Translations under genes and position numbers: made by a program | NCBI RefSeq assembly: GCF_007989105.1 | Contig: NZ_BJVK01000003.1 | Coordinates: 1 to 64,000 of the forward strand | Origin: Lentilactobacillus kefiri | GTDB lineage: Bacteria; Bacillota; Bacilli; Lactobacillales; Lactobacillaceae | Reading direction: 5' to 3' | Length of the DNA stretch: 64,000 bases | Part shown: one piece after another, positions 24,412 through 32,619 of the stretch | Layout: every line of letters begins with the position of its first letter | Numbering within the stretch: position 1 is the stretch's first letter | Notes under the pieces: generated by a model | Told to the model about the DNA's origin: nothing | Seen by the model: only the letters and a program-made list of their open reading frames with translations | Databases searched by the model: none

Positions 24412-25668
24412 CTATTCATCTTTAGACTGTCCTTGACCAAGTGGGCTTGCGCCAATATGCAAGAATGATACAACCGAATGGCCGACGTTGGCGAATACAC
24501 CGCCGGTACCGATAGCAAGGGAAGTCACAATCACTAATCCAGTTCCAATAACTCCGATCATGACATCAAAGTCCATGACCGATCGAATACTAGTTTTCGA
24601 TAGGATTCCGGTTACGATTGGAACCGTAAAGGTCGCAATACTCCCAAAAGTGAAGTAAGTTCCGGTAATGACACCCTTATGGGTTGGAAACATCTTCAGC
24701 AACACATTGAGGGCAATCTGCATAACCCCACCAGCAGCCGTGAATCCAAATACAAAGTAGCCAATTGATGTCAACATAACGTTTGAAGCGTTGGTGACCA
24801 GTAACAAGGCAATCAGCGAGATTGTATTCGTGACCACCAACAGTTTGGTTTCCGGAATGCTTAACTTAAGCAAGGTAAACATCACAATCACCCCACTGAT
24901 GGAACCAATACTGTAAAGCGACAATAATCCATGTGAAACCAGTGAGGTGTATCCAAGATCCTTCGTTGCAAACATACTAATCCATTGCGTAAACAGGATC
25001 ATGATGGCCATTGTTGTATAGCCATACAAGGCCAGGGCGATGGTTGCAAGAACTCTGCGGGCTTTTGAAAGTGACTGGTGAGCCTGACTGAACGCTTCAT
25101 CAGTGTGGTTTCTGTCAGGAAAGTGCGCACCGTGAAGGACAAACAGGTTGACGACTAAGACAAGCAGTGCACCAATAAATGACCATCCAAACCATAATTG
25201 ACGAGCTTCCAAGGTCGCAATAAATAGTGGAAGAATGAATTCACCCAAGCTCATGAAGGCCTTAATGAAGACATTTGAAGCACTTGAATTACCGCCCATT
25301 TCAACAAAGGTTGGGTAAGTTCCGGAGTCCAGTGCCGAATTGGCAACCCCCGCAACAATCGCAAACAGGTACGCAATGGCGATGTTATGGGTAAAAGGAA
25401 TCCCAATGAAAAATACCATGTAGCTCAATGTACCGGTCAATACCAACTTTCTCCGGCCAAAACGATCTGATAAGTAGCCAAACAAGAAGTAGGCGATCAA
25501 CTTACCAATTCCAATCCCAGAAATGACATAAGAAACAGTCGCAATTGGAACGTGCCAGAAACCGCCCAGGGCCTGCATATTCTGGGTTAGGATAATTAAT
25601 CCGATCCCGTGAACCAGGTAATTCAGGTATAGTGCCATTGATAATCTTCTTTTATTTGATTTTGTCAT
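24412..25668 (-). CDS. MFS transporter under aromatic leader-peptide control
   Basis: The 418-residue protein has 12 predicted membrane segments and the MFS loop motif GYLSDRFGRRKLVL (about residues 65-78). I start at ATG 25668, 8 nt after TTGGGAG. Its leader is homologous to that of the aro operon, and it lies beside aroD. It therefore probably moves an aromatic amino acid or a shikimate-pathway compound such as shikimate or quinate. Import would fit induction by starvation; this is inference, and the family motif alone does not give a substrate. Confidence 0.82.
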   Translation of the reverse strand: MTKSNKRRLSMALYLNYLVHGIGLIILTQNMQALGGFWHVPIATVSYVISGIGIGKLIAYFLFGYLSDRFGRRKLVLTGTLSYMVFFIGIPFTHNIAIAYLFAIVAGVANSALDSGTYPTFVEMGGNSSASNVFIKAFMSLGEFILPLFIATLEARQLWFGWSFIGALLVLVVNLFVLHGAHFPDRNHTDEAFSQAHQSLSKARRVLATIALALYGYTTMAIMILFTQWISMFATKDLGYTSLVSHGLLSLYSIGSISGVIVMFTLLKLSIPETKLLVVTNTISLIALLLVTNASNVMLTSIGYFVFGFTAAGGVMQIALNVLLKMFPTHKGVITGTYFTFGSIATFTVPIVTGILSKTSIRSVMDFDVMIGVIGTGLVIVTSLAIGTGGVFANVGHSVVSFLHIGASPLGQGQSKDE

Positions 25669-25694
25669 AGTAACCACTCCCAAGTATGTAAGTA

Positions 25695-25731
25695 AATAAA
25701 AAGCCAGCTGGATATTAGAATCCAGCTGGCT
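25695..25731 (-). terminator. Attenuator terminator of the MFS gene
   Basis: Minus strand AGCCAGCTGGAT-N6-ATCCAGCTGGCT is a perfect 12-bp stem followed by TTTTTATTT, located between leader peptide and gene. Confidence 0.9.
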
Positions 25732-25767
25732 GATTTCTTATTCACTCGCTTAAGAAATTATACCCAT

Positions 25768-25861
25768 CCAGCTAGACTCTAGCGTCTAGCTGGCAACAAC
25801 AAAGTTACGACTTTGCCCAGGTTAGACGCGAACGCGTTGTGCGCTCGCATCTCACGAGCGC
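25768..25861 (-). promoter_or_regulatory. Attenuator hairpins of the MFS gene
   Basis: GCGCTCG-TGAGATG-CGAGCGC (25841-25861) begins within the leader stop codon. Then comes a GCGTTCGCGTC segment shared with the aro leader, and CCAGCTAGAC-N6-GTCTAGCTGG (25768-25793), a perfect 10-bp hairpin. The TAGCTGG of its 3' arm can pair with CCAGCTGG of the terminator, giving an antiterminator. Confidence 0.78.
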
Positions 25862-25920
25862 TACTTAAACCATGCATAGCCGTAATACCAGGCATTCAGT
25901 TGTTGAAGTTGAGTATTCAT
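25861..25920 (-). CDS. Aromatic leader peptide of the MFS gene
   Basis: A 19-codon frame, MNTQLQQLNAWYYGYAWFK, ends in TAG and follows AAAGGA by 9-10 nt. The last ten codons hold two Trp, three Tyr and one Phe. Length, stop codon, the A-x-Y-x-x-Y-A-x-F-K pattern and position relative to promoter and hairpins match the leader at 18725-18784. The presence of Trp here and its absence there suggests different tuning of the two attenuators. Confidence 0.85.
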   Translation of the reverse strand: MNTQLQQLNAWYYGYAWFK

Positions 25921-25952
25921 TGGTATAATTCCTTTCTTGAAATGTTGAATAC

Positions 25953-25981
25953 ATTAAAACATATTAATATTATCTCGTCAA
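25953..25981 (-). promoter_or_regulatory. Promoter of the MFS leader transcript
   Basis: TTGACG (25976-25981), 17 nt, TTTAAT (25953-25958) on the minus strand, the same boxes and spacing as the aro promoter. Confidence 0.85.
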
Positions 25982-26021
25982 CTCTAATTTGTTTTTAATG
26001 ATCGAGAAGCCCATCAAAATC

Positions 26022-26056
26022 ACAAAAAAGCAGCCACAATTAAACTCTGGCTGCTT
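26022..26056 (-). terminator. Terminator of the amino-acid ABC operon
   Basis: AAGCAGCCA (26028-26036) and TGGCTGCTT (26048-26056); on the minus strand the stem runs into TTTTTT. Confidence 0.8.
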
Positions 26057-26063
26057 AATGAAT

Positions 26064-26918
26064 TTATTTAACTGGTAAAACAATATCTGATGGTTTAACT
26101 TCTTTGCCAAAGTATGGCTTCAATTGTGAGTTGTAATCTTTTACGAAGAAGCTTTCTTTGGTTAACTTGTTGATTTCTTTATTGGTCCAGTTAAGGAGTG
26201 ACTTGTTGCCCTTCTTAACAGCTGGTGAAATGTAAGACTTTGGTCCAATACTCTTAATTCCAACCGTGTACTTAGGATTGTTCTTTGACCATGCGTACAA
26301 GTATGAGTTATCATCCGCAAGGGCAACTCCACGGCCATTCTTCAAAGCGTTAAATTGTTGTGTCTTGGAATCAAACTTCAGCAATTTCACATTTTGCTGC
26401 TTGGAAGTGAAGTAGTTCTCAGCAGTGGTTCCCTTGGTAACAATCACATTTTTGCCTTTAAGCTGGCTGGCACTGGTGATCGGCTTGCTCTTAGGTGAAA
26501 CAACTCCAACGGAAACCTTCATGTAAGGCTTGGCAAAGTCAATAACCTGCTTTCTTTCCGGAGTAACCGTAAAGTTGGCAAGGACCAAATCAACCTTGTT
26601 GGAATTTAATGCATCCACACGGTTGTTGGCATTTACTTGAACAAACTTGACCTTTACACCCAGGTCTTTAGCAACCCGGTGTGCCAAGGTGACATCGTAA
26701 CCTACTCGTTTACCATCCTTGTTAACCCAACCATAAGGTGGCAAATCACCGAAAACCGCAATCCGAATAGTTCCGTTTTTCTTGATTTGTTGAACGGAAC
26801 TCGGATTATTACTTTGTGAGCTTGACTTCTTGCTGTTCCCACAGCCGGCCAACACCAATAATAAAGTTGCGAAGACACTGACAACGGCAATTAATCTGGT
26901 TAATGATCTCTTCTTCAT
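26064..26918 (-). CDS. Amino-acid ABC transporter substrate-binding lipoprotein
   Basis: The 284-residue protein has a signal peptide with lipobox VLAGC (Cys at about residue 26), a Ser/Asn-rich linker, and a family-3 solute-binding domain (GDLPPYGWVNKDGKRVGYDV, then FTVTPERKQVIDFAKPY). It captures a polar or charged amino acid outside the membrane; the exact ligand is not clear. It is the last gene of a four-gene operon behind a T-box, 18 nt after the ATPase. Confidence 0.92.
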   Translation of the reverse strand: MKKRSLTRLIAVVSVFATLLLVLAGCGNSKKSSSQSNNPSSVQQIKKNGTIRIAVFGDLPPYGWVNKDGKRVGYDVTLAHRVAKDLGVKVKFVQVNANNRVDALNSNKVDLVLANFTVTPERKQVIDFAKPYMKVSVGVVSPKSKPITSASQLKGKNVIVTKGTTAENYFTSKQQNVKLLKFDSKTQQFNALKNGRGVALADDNSYLYAWSKNNPKYTVGIKSIGPKSYISPAVKKGNKSLLNWTNKEINKLTKESFFVKDYNSQLKPYFGKEVKPSDIVLPVK

Positions 26919-26936
26919 GAAATAATTCCTCCTTAA

Positions 26937-27677
26937 TTAAAAGTCCATACTGTCTAAAAATTCTTGTGCGCGTTTGGTTTGTGGTGCACTGAAAAACTGT
27001 TTTGATGGTGTCTGCTCCAAAATGTGACCGTCTTCCAGGAAAATCACTTTGTCGGCAATCTGCTGGGCAAAGTTCATTTCATGGGTCACGACAATCATTG
27101 TCATATGATCAACATCCGCCAAATCCTGAATGATATTAAGAATACCGCGAACCATTTCCGGATCCAGAGATGCGGTTACTTCATCAAACAACATGAAGTC
27201 CGGATGAAGGGCAAGCGCACGAACAATCGCTACCCGCTGCTTTTGGCCACCGGAAAGTTGGCGTGGATAAACGTTGGCATAATCTTGCAGGCCAACCCGC
27301 TTCAATAAATCCAGAGCTTCTTTTTTAGCAGCAAATTTATCCTGCTTTTGAACCTTGGTTGGACCTAACAAAATGTTATCCATCACGGTCAGATTGGGGA
27401 ACAAATCGTAACTTTGGAAAACCATGCCAATCTTTTGGCGAATCTGCTGCCAATTTTTCTCAGTTGGAACAATCTCTTTCCCCTCAAAAGTAATGGTACC
27501 TTTCTGATATTCTTCCAATCCATTCAAGCAGCGAATCAAGGTACTCTTACCAGACCCGGATGGCCCCAGCAGCGTCACCACTTCACCTTTGTCGACATGA
27601 AAGTTGATGTCATGTAAAACATGTTTCTTTTGATAAGATTTTTCTAGATGTTCAACTCGTAATATCTGCTCAGCCAT
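26937..27677 (-). CDS. Amino-acid ABC transporter ATP-binding protein
   Basis: The 246-residue ATPase has Walker A GPSGSGKST (about 38-46), the signature LSGGQKQR (about 141-148), Walker B FMLFDEVTASLD and the H-loop VVTHEMNF. The usual FDEPTS reads FDEVTAS, which keeps the catalytic Glu. It resembles GlnQ/GltL-type polar amino-acid importers. It overlaps the preceding permease by 8 nt. Confidence 0.94.
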   Translation of the reverse strand: MAEQILRVEHLEKSYQKKHVLHDINFHVDKGEVVTLLGPSGSGKSTLIRCLNGLEEYQKGTITFEGKEIVPTEKNWQQIRQKIGMVFQSYDLFPNLTVMDNILLGPTKVQKQDKFAAKKEALDLLKRVGLQDYANVYPRQLSGGQKQRVAIVRALALHPDFMLFDEVTASLDPEMVRGILNIIQDLADVDHMTMIVVTHEMNFAQQIADKVIFLEDGHILEQTPSKQFFSAPQTKRAQEFLDSMDF

Positions 27678-28359
27678 TTGCCCTCTCCAATCTCTTCTTC
27701 TCTAATCGTTTTGCCCACCAGGAAAGTGGATAATCAATCAAAAAGTAGAACAGGAATATTAATCCGTAAACCCAGAATACCCCAGTTGGATGACTGTGAT
27801 TATTAGCTTCGATAATTTGCTGACCAATATTAATCACATCCATGACCGAAATCAGCATCAGCAATGAGGTTGTTTTGATCACCCTGGTGGCCAAGTTAAT
27901 GGTCGCAGGAATTTCCAGGCTAATTGCTTGGGGGATCAGAACATATCGGTACAACTGATAACGATTGAGTCCAATTGCTTTACCGGATTCTTTTTGATGC
28001 TGGGGAACTGAGATGAGTGCCCCACGGACAATATCACTCATTTCTGCTGCAACCCACAATGCGAATACCAAAGTGGCCAATTGATCACCTGGTAAATTAA
28101 AATTCATCTGGCGCGGCAGAATGTAATAGAACAAAAATAGCAATACAACGGTTGGAACAATTCTGAAAAATTCAAGGTACAGTCTCAAGATCACTCTGAG
28201 CGGCCGATTCTTAAACGTTCGTAAAACCCCTAACATGATTCCTAAAATTAAGCCGATAATCAAAGCGACTGCCGCAATTCTAACTGTTACCCAGAGTCCG
28301 CCGAGCAGCCGTTGAAAATTGGTTCCTTCGAATAAAACACTAATTCCCGAATGATCCAT
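27670..28359 (-). CDS. Amino-acid ABC transporter permease 2
   Basis: The 229-residue His/Glu/Gln-type permease has about five membrane segments and the EAA-loop region SGKAIGLNRYQLYRYVLIPQA (about residues 120-140) that contacts the ATPase. It overlaps the upstream permease by 20 nt and the ATPase by 8 nt, so the operon is translationally coupled. Confidence 0.92.
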   Translation of the reverse strand: MDHSGISVLFEGTNFQRLLGGLWVTVRIAAVALIIGLILGIMLGVLRTFKNRPLRVILRLYLEFFRIVPTVVLLFLFYYILPRQMNFNLPGDQLATLVFALWVAAEMSDIVRGALISVPQHQKESGKAIGLNRYQLYRYVLIPQAISLEIPATINLATRVIKTTSLLMLISVMDVINIGQQIIEANNHSHPTGVFWVYGLIFLFYFLIDYPLSWWAKRLEKKRLERANG

Positions 28360-29008
28360 AGCGAACCCTCTTTTCTAGTAAAGTCAAAACGATTGATAAT
28401 GGAATCAAGATAATTGCATAACCGATAACAAGCACAAACAGGTACTCATTGGAACGATAATACATCCCAATCAAGTCCAACGCGGTGTTGGTTAGTTCAG
28501 GAATCGCAATCACCGTAAAAATTGAAGTTTCCTTAATCAGAAAGATAACATTAGCGGCCATTGCCGGAACACTTAATGAAAATCCTTGTGGGAAGACAAT
28601 GTATCTGGCAAGCTGCCAGCGGCTGAGCCCAATGGCCTTGCCGGATTCCATTTGACCTTTGGAGACACCGTTAAAGCCTCCGGTAAAGCCTTCTGCCATG
28701 TAACTGCCGCCAAGAAAGACCAATCCGATGATGCCACAAAGTTCGGCACCAAATTTGATGCCAATAACCGGGAATGCGTAATACAGGAAAAATAGCTGAA
28801 TCAACAACGGTGTATTTCTTGATATCTCAACGTAGACAGATGCAATCTGATGAAGAACCGGTACTTTGAAATATTGAAGCAGGCTCACAATTAATCCAAC
28901 AATGATGGATCCAATTATGCCAATAAGTGAAAGCCAAAGGGTCAGTTCAAATCCCTTGATAAACACTGGTAAGCTTTGTTGGATAATAGTCCAGCTGCTC
29001 ATTTTCAA
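28340..29008 (-). CDS. Amino-acid ABC transporter permease 1
   Basis: The 222-residue permease pairs with the next gene to form a heterodimeric channel. It has the EAA-loop segment SGKAIGLSRWQLARYIVFPQG and the early ISRNTPLLIQLFFLYYAFP stretch typical of polar amino-acid permeases. It is the first gene after the T-box leader; GAGGAGAT precedes the start. Confidence 0.92.
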   Translation of the reverse strand: MKMSSWTIIQQSLPVFIKGFELTLWLSLIGIIGSIIVGLIVSLLQYFKVPVLHQIASVYVEISRNTPLLIQLFFLYYAFPVIGIKFGAELCGIIGLVFLGGSYMAEGFTGGFNGVSKGQMESGKAIGLSRWQLARYIVFPQGFSLSVPAMAANVIFLIKETSIFTVIAIPELTNTALDLIGMYYRSNEYLFVLVIGYAIILIPLSIVLTLLEKRVRYGSFGN

Positions 29009-29046
29009 TCATCTCCTCATAAATTTATTAAACAATCATTTGAACG

Positions 29047-29308
29047 TAAAAAATCCCCAACAACTGGCATAGCCAGCTGTCAGGGACGAATTACCGTGGT
29101 TCCACCCTTTATTCGCATCCTAAACAAAGAATTCAAGATGCCTCGTTAAAATACATATTTAATATCAAACGCACAACTCCGAGCGCACTTTCAGCTGATT
29201 CCCTCCACCCTTTCACTATCGGTGGTCGCTTTACCGAGATATCAACTTACTCTTCTCTTCAACATTGTGAAATTCAAAATGACTGTCAATCGATTACCTA
29301 ATAATGTA
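29047..29308 (-). promoter_or_regulatory. T-box leader of the amino-acid ABC operon
   Basis: The T-box core AAAGGGTGGAACCACGG lies at about 29094-29110 on the minus strand. It is followed by a terminator (CCCTGACAGCTGGC / GCCAGTTGTTGGGG plus six T, 29047-29086). An AAGAGAAGAGTA segment marks stem I. Promoter: TTGACT (29326-29331), 17 nt, TACATT (29303-29308). The specifier codon could not be assigned by eye, so the amino acid sensed is open. Confidence 0.88.
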
Positions 29309-29351
29309 ATGTTTAATACCTTAAAAGTCAACTGTTTTTACTCATAATCTT

Positions 29352-30101
29352 TTAATGTAACATAAGCCCCTGTTCGCGAATGATCGCAAACAGATCGGAT
29401 CGAACATCGTGGCCTCGACTCAACTCGGAAACAATATGATGGGTAAAGGTTTCCGTTCTGTCATTTGTGCTTCGTTCCTTATAATATTCGCTTACCAGCT
29501 GATCATACTGTAAAAGCTCAGGCTGAAAGTTTCCACCCAGATTGTAGTGATTACTGAAGTGAAATGCTGACTTTGGCAGCCTGGGTTTCAATTCTGGTTT
29601 GTCTTTTGGATAACCAAGAGCAATTCCCAATAGTGGAAAAGTCAATTCAGGTAAATCCAACAGCTCAATCATTTTTCGGGGATCATTCAAAACACTTCCC
29701 ATGATTGTTCCGCCGAGGCCCATGCTTTCAGCGGCAACCATGATATTCTCAGTGGCAATTGCCACATCAAAAGTACTGGCTAAGAACTTATCAGTCGTAT
29801 GGAGAATATATGCGTCCGCATCATTTTGTTGAGCAATTTTCAGATTCCGATACTGATCCGCAATCATCACAAAATAATGGCCGGCGTTTAACATCCAGCC
29901 ATGGCCCGTAATTTTAGCAATCTGTTTTAATGTTTCCGGATCGGTCACACTTATAATAGAGTACTGTTGCGAAAAAGTGCTGGTCGATGCATGCTGAGCC
30001 GCATCAACCAGTTGGGCAACCTGCTCTGAACTTAAAGATTTATTTTCAAAGTGACGAATGCTTCTATGATGAGTCAATTGTTCTAGAATGGAATTGGTCA
30101 T
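29352..30101 (-). CDS. Nitroreductase-family NAD(P)H:flavin oxidoreductase (NfsA/FRP-like)
   Basis: The 249-residue FMN protein starts MTNSILEQLTHHRSIRHF, with the family HRSIRxF motif, then TFSQQYSIISV and GLGGTIMGSVLNDP. It reduces nitro compounds, quinones or flavins with NADPH; a detoxification role is likely. I start at ATG 30101 after TAGGAG rather than at 30131. It stands alone between the T-box promoter and the VIT genes. Confidence 0.88.
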   Translation of the reverse strand: MTNSILEQLTHHRSIRHFENKSLSSEQVAQLVDAAQHASTSTFSQQYSIISVTDPETLKQIAKITGHGWMLNAGHYFVMIADQYRNLKIAQQNDADAYILHTTDKFLASTFDVAIATENIMVAAESMGLGGTIMGSVLNDPRKMIELLDLPELTFPLLGIALGYPKDKPELKPRLPKSAFHFSNHYNLGGNFQPELLQYDQLVSEYYKERSTNDRTETFTHHIVSELSRGHDVRSDLFAIIREQGLMLH

Positions 30102-30304
30102 TGTATGTTCTCCTAATTTTAAATTCATCACGTCTAGCTAATTATTTGATAGCTATTCTAATTTAGCGCTTTCTTTTGATTATTTTTGATATTCAGCTCA
30201 AAAATACGATTATATCAGTATTTTTAATTTACATTTGAATACTAATGGGTTAGAATATAAGCCGTTAGATAATAATGATTATAAACTACAAAGCAGGTGA
30301 AACA

Positions 30305-30985
30305 ATGGCGAAAAAAAGATCGCTTTCTCAAAAAATTAACGTCTTACGAGCTTCAGTAATGGGTGCCAACGATGGCATTGTCTCTGTTGCTGGTATCGTT
30401 ATCGGTGTTGCAGGTGCGACATCAAACAATTTTGCAATTTTTATTTCTGGTATTTCAGGTATGCTCGCCGGGACTGTTTCAATGGCAATGGGTGAATTTG
30501 TTTCTGTTAATACCCAAAAGGATTCACAGCGTCACGCCATCAGTCTTCAAAAGGCTGCGTTAAATTCAGCATATGACAATGAGTTTAACACCGTTCAGCA
30601 CAAGCTCATGGGAGATGGAATTTCAACGGACCTGGCTCATCAAGCCACTAAAGAAATGATGACGAAAGATCCTGTCAAAACAACTGTCCGCCAAAAGTAT
30701 GGATTTAACGTTGGTGAATATACCAACCCACTTTCAGCCGCAATTGCTTCAATGATTTCATTTCCAACAGGTTCAATTCTACCACTATTAGCAATCACAA
30801 TGTTTCCAAAAGCCATCCGAATTCCAGCAACTTTTATCGCTGTGGTGATTGCCTTGGCAATCACGGGATACACGGCTGCCCAATTGGGAAATGCCAACAA
30901 GACTCGTGGAATGATTCGAAATATTGTTTCCGGTGTCTTAACCATGTTGGTTACCTACACAATCGGAACATTAATTGGTTCATAA
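30305..30985 (+). CDS. VIT1/CCC1-family metal transporter 1
   Basis: The 226-residue protein has the VIT-family start LRASVMGANDGIVSVAGIVIGVAGA and the second signature GMLAGTVSMAMGEFVSVNTQKD, a hydrophilic central stretch, and three C-terminal membrane segments. Family members move Fe2+ or Mn2+, usually outward or into compartments. Start ATG 30305 follows AGCAGGTG. It forms a pair with the next gene. Confidence 0.9.
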   Translation: MAKKRSLSQKINVLRASVMGANDGIVSVAGIVIGVAGATSNNFAIFISGISGMLAGTVSMAMGEFVSVNTQKDSQRHAISLQKAALNSAYDNEFNTVQHKLMGDGISTDLAHQATKEMMTKDPVKTTVRQKYGFNVGEYTNPLSAAIASMISFPTGSILPLLAITMFPKAIRIPATFIAVVIALAITGYTAAQLGNANKTRGMIRNIVSGVLTMLVTYTIGTLIGS

Positions 30986-31011
30986 ATTAATCACAGATGG
31001 GAGGAACTGGC

Positions 31012-31716
31012 ATGGACAGTGCTAAATCCAAGAATAATAAAGATTCACAAACAATGGAAGAGAAGCTGAACACATTACGAGCCGGCGTTTTAGGTTCAAA
31101 TGATGGTATCTTAACCGTTGTTGGTGTTTTGTTCAGTGTTGCCGTAGCAACAACCAATCAATTTACAATTTTCATCGCTGGGCTTGCCGATTTGCTTGCC
31201 TGCGCGTTTTCAATGGCTTCAGGAGAATATGCTTCAGTTAGTACCCAAAAGGATACTGAAAAGTCAGTTGTCGCAAAAGAAGAAAAACTTTTAAAGACAG
31301 ATTATGAGAATGATCTGACAGTCGTTTCCGATTATTACGTTGATCAAGGAGTTTCAAAGGAAACCTCTGATAAGATTGCCAAGGATTTAATGAGTAAAAA
31401 GCCTCTGGAAACAATCGTCAACGTTAAATATGATTTGAATCTGGGACATTACATGGATCCTTGGAACGCTGCATTTTCATCACTATTTTCAGCCGCAGCG
31501 GGTGGTGTTTTCCCACTTGTCGCAATGACATTATCACCAGTCGCCTATCAATGGCCGGCAACTATCCTGGCAGTTTGTTTGTCAGTTGGGATTACCGGAT
31601 ATCTGAGTGCCCGACTTGGAAATGGATTAGTTAAAACAGCTATTATTCGAAACGTTATCGTCGGAATTGTTACGATGATCATTCACTATTCCCTAGGAAT
31701 TTTGTTAGCTGCCTAA
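31012..31716 (+). CDS. VIT1/CCC1-family metal transporter 2
   Basis: The 234-residue paralogue of the previous gene keeps the same signatures: LRAGVLGSNDGILTVVGVLFSV and SMASGEYASVSTQKD. I start at ATG 31012, 7 nt after GGGAGG. Only 26 nt separate the two genes, so they are co-transcribed. They may form a heterodimer or differ in metal preference (inference). The terminator is at 31747. Confidence 0.9.
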   Translation: MDSAKSKNNKDSQTMEEKLNTLRAGVLGSNDGILTVVGVLFSVAVATTNQFTIFIAGLADLLACAFSMASGEYASVSTQKDTEKSVVAKEEKLLKTDYENDLTVVSDYYVDQGVSKETSDKIAKDLMSKKPLETIVNVKYDLNLGHYMDPWNAAFSSLFSAAAGGVFPLVAMTLSPVAYQWPATILAVCLSVGITGYLSARLGNGLVKTAIIRNVIVGIVTMIIHYSLGILLAA

Positions 31717-31746
31717 GACGTGAATCAAATAACTTTATAAACTTTC

Positions 31747-31785
31747 AAAAAAGCGTGAATCCATATTTGGACTCACGCTTTTTTT
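31747..31785. terminator. Bidirectional terminator after the VIT genes
   Basis: AAAAAGCGTGAaTCCA and TGGAcTCACGCTTTTTTT form a long stem, shared with the convergent matrixin gene. Confidence 0.85.
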
Positions 31786-31792
31786 GACCCAG

Positions 31793-32482
31793 TTATGAGA
31801 TGCCTTTATATAACTGCTGAAGATGCTTGGCATCCACTTCTGGAATACTATACAAGTACGTTGGGGCTGCCTGCTGCATGATTGAATGTGGACTGTCACT
31901 GTGTTCCAAACCGAGATCATGGCCCAACTCATGCATGGCCACACTCGCCTGTTCATTGACAGCATCATAGTGAGCCTGCTTCATCGAACTGATCACTAAG
32001 TAACTCTTGTTTTGATGCACAAATAATGGCACACCGTTGACATGACCAAATTCTTCGCTGGTATAACCCACAACACCGCCGGAAATATTCTCAACGGTCC
32101 CGCCACCACTATGGTAGGAATTCTTCACACCTAAAATAATATCAGCTTTTTGGTAATGATTAGTGGAGATCAAATCAACCACATTCACGGCATTCCAAGC
32201 TTTGACTGCCCGCCGCCAAGCACGACGAAAATGGGCGGGCGTGTTGTGAGTAATATGATAGGAAATCGTCCTTGACGGCCAGTGGAAATTGATTTTTGGA
32301 TTATAGGCAGGAGTTGGGCTTGCATCTACTTGTTGGGTTGGCTGATTATTTTGACTCAACAATGCGGGTGATAACCGCGCAGAAAATTCGGTTAGAAACA
32401 ACATTAAAGTCAACATCATTGTGACAATCAGGATCAAAATCATTTTCCAAATCTGTTTTTGTGGGATCAACCGTTCCATCAT
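31793..32482 (-). CDS. Membrane-anchored matrixin-type zinc metalloprotease
   Basis: The 229-residue protein has one N-terminal membrane segment (about residues 12-32) or uncleaved signal, a short Pro/Gln linker, and a catalytic domain with the full metzincin motif HELGHDLGLEHSD (three His ligands and Glu, about residues 190-202). A Met-turn follows in HSIMQQ. It probably cleaves proteins at the cell surface; targets are unknown. No propeptide cysteine switch is seen. It is monocistronic; GAAGG precedes the start, where two adjacent ATG codons are possible. Confidence 0.88.
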   Translation of the reverse strand: MMERLIPQKQIWKMILILIVTMMLTLMLFLTEFSARLSPALLSQNNQPTQQVDASPTPAYNPKINFHWPSRTISYHITHNTPAHFRRAWRRAVKAWNAVNVVDLISTNHYQKADIILGVKNSYHSGGGTVENISGGVVGYTSEEFGHVNGVPLFVHQNKSYLVISSMKQAHYDAVNEQASVAMHELGHDLGLEHSDSPHSIMQQAAPTYLYSIPEVDAKHLQQLYKGIS

Positions 32483-32592
32483 TAACCTTCACTCTGCTTT
32501 TCTATTTACTTCTTTAGCATAGCATATTTACTGAAGCAACGCGGTTGGTGGCGTCCGAAACCATATCAAATCAATCACAGTTCAGCACATTT

Positions 32593-32619
32593 TTAGCACT
32601 CTAAGCGTTCGATTGCTAA
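32593..32619 (+). promoter_or_regulatory. CIRCE (HrcA) operator upstream of hsp20
   Basis: TTAGCACTC-N9-GATTGCTAA differs from the CIRCE consensus TTAGCACTC-N9-GAGTGCTAA at one position. It lies about 120 nt before the hsp20 start and suggests HrcA repression relieved by heat. Confidence 0.8.
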
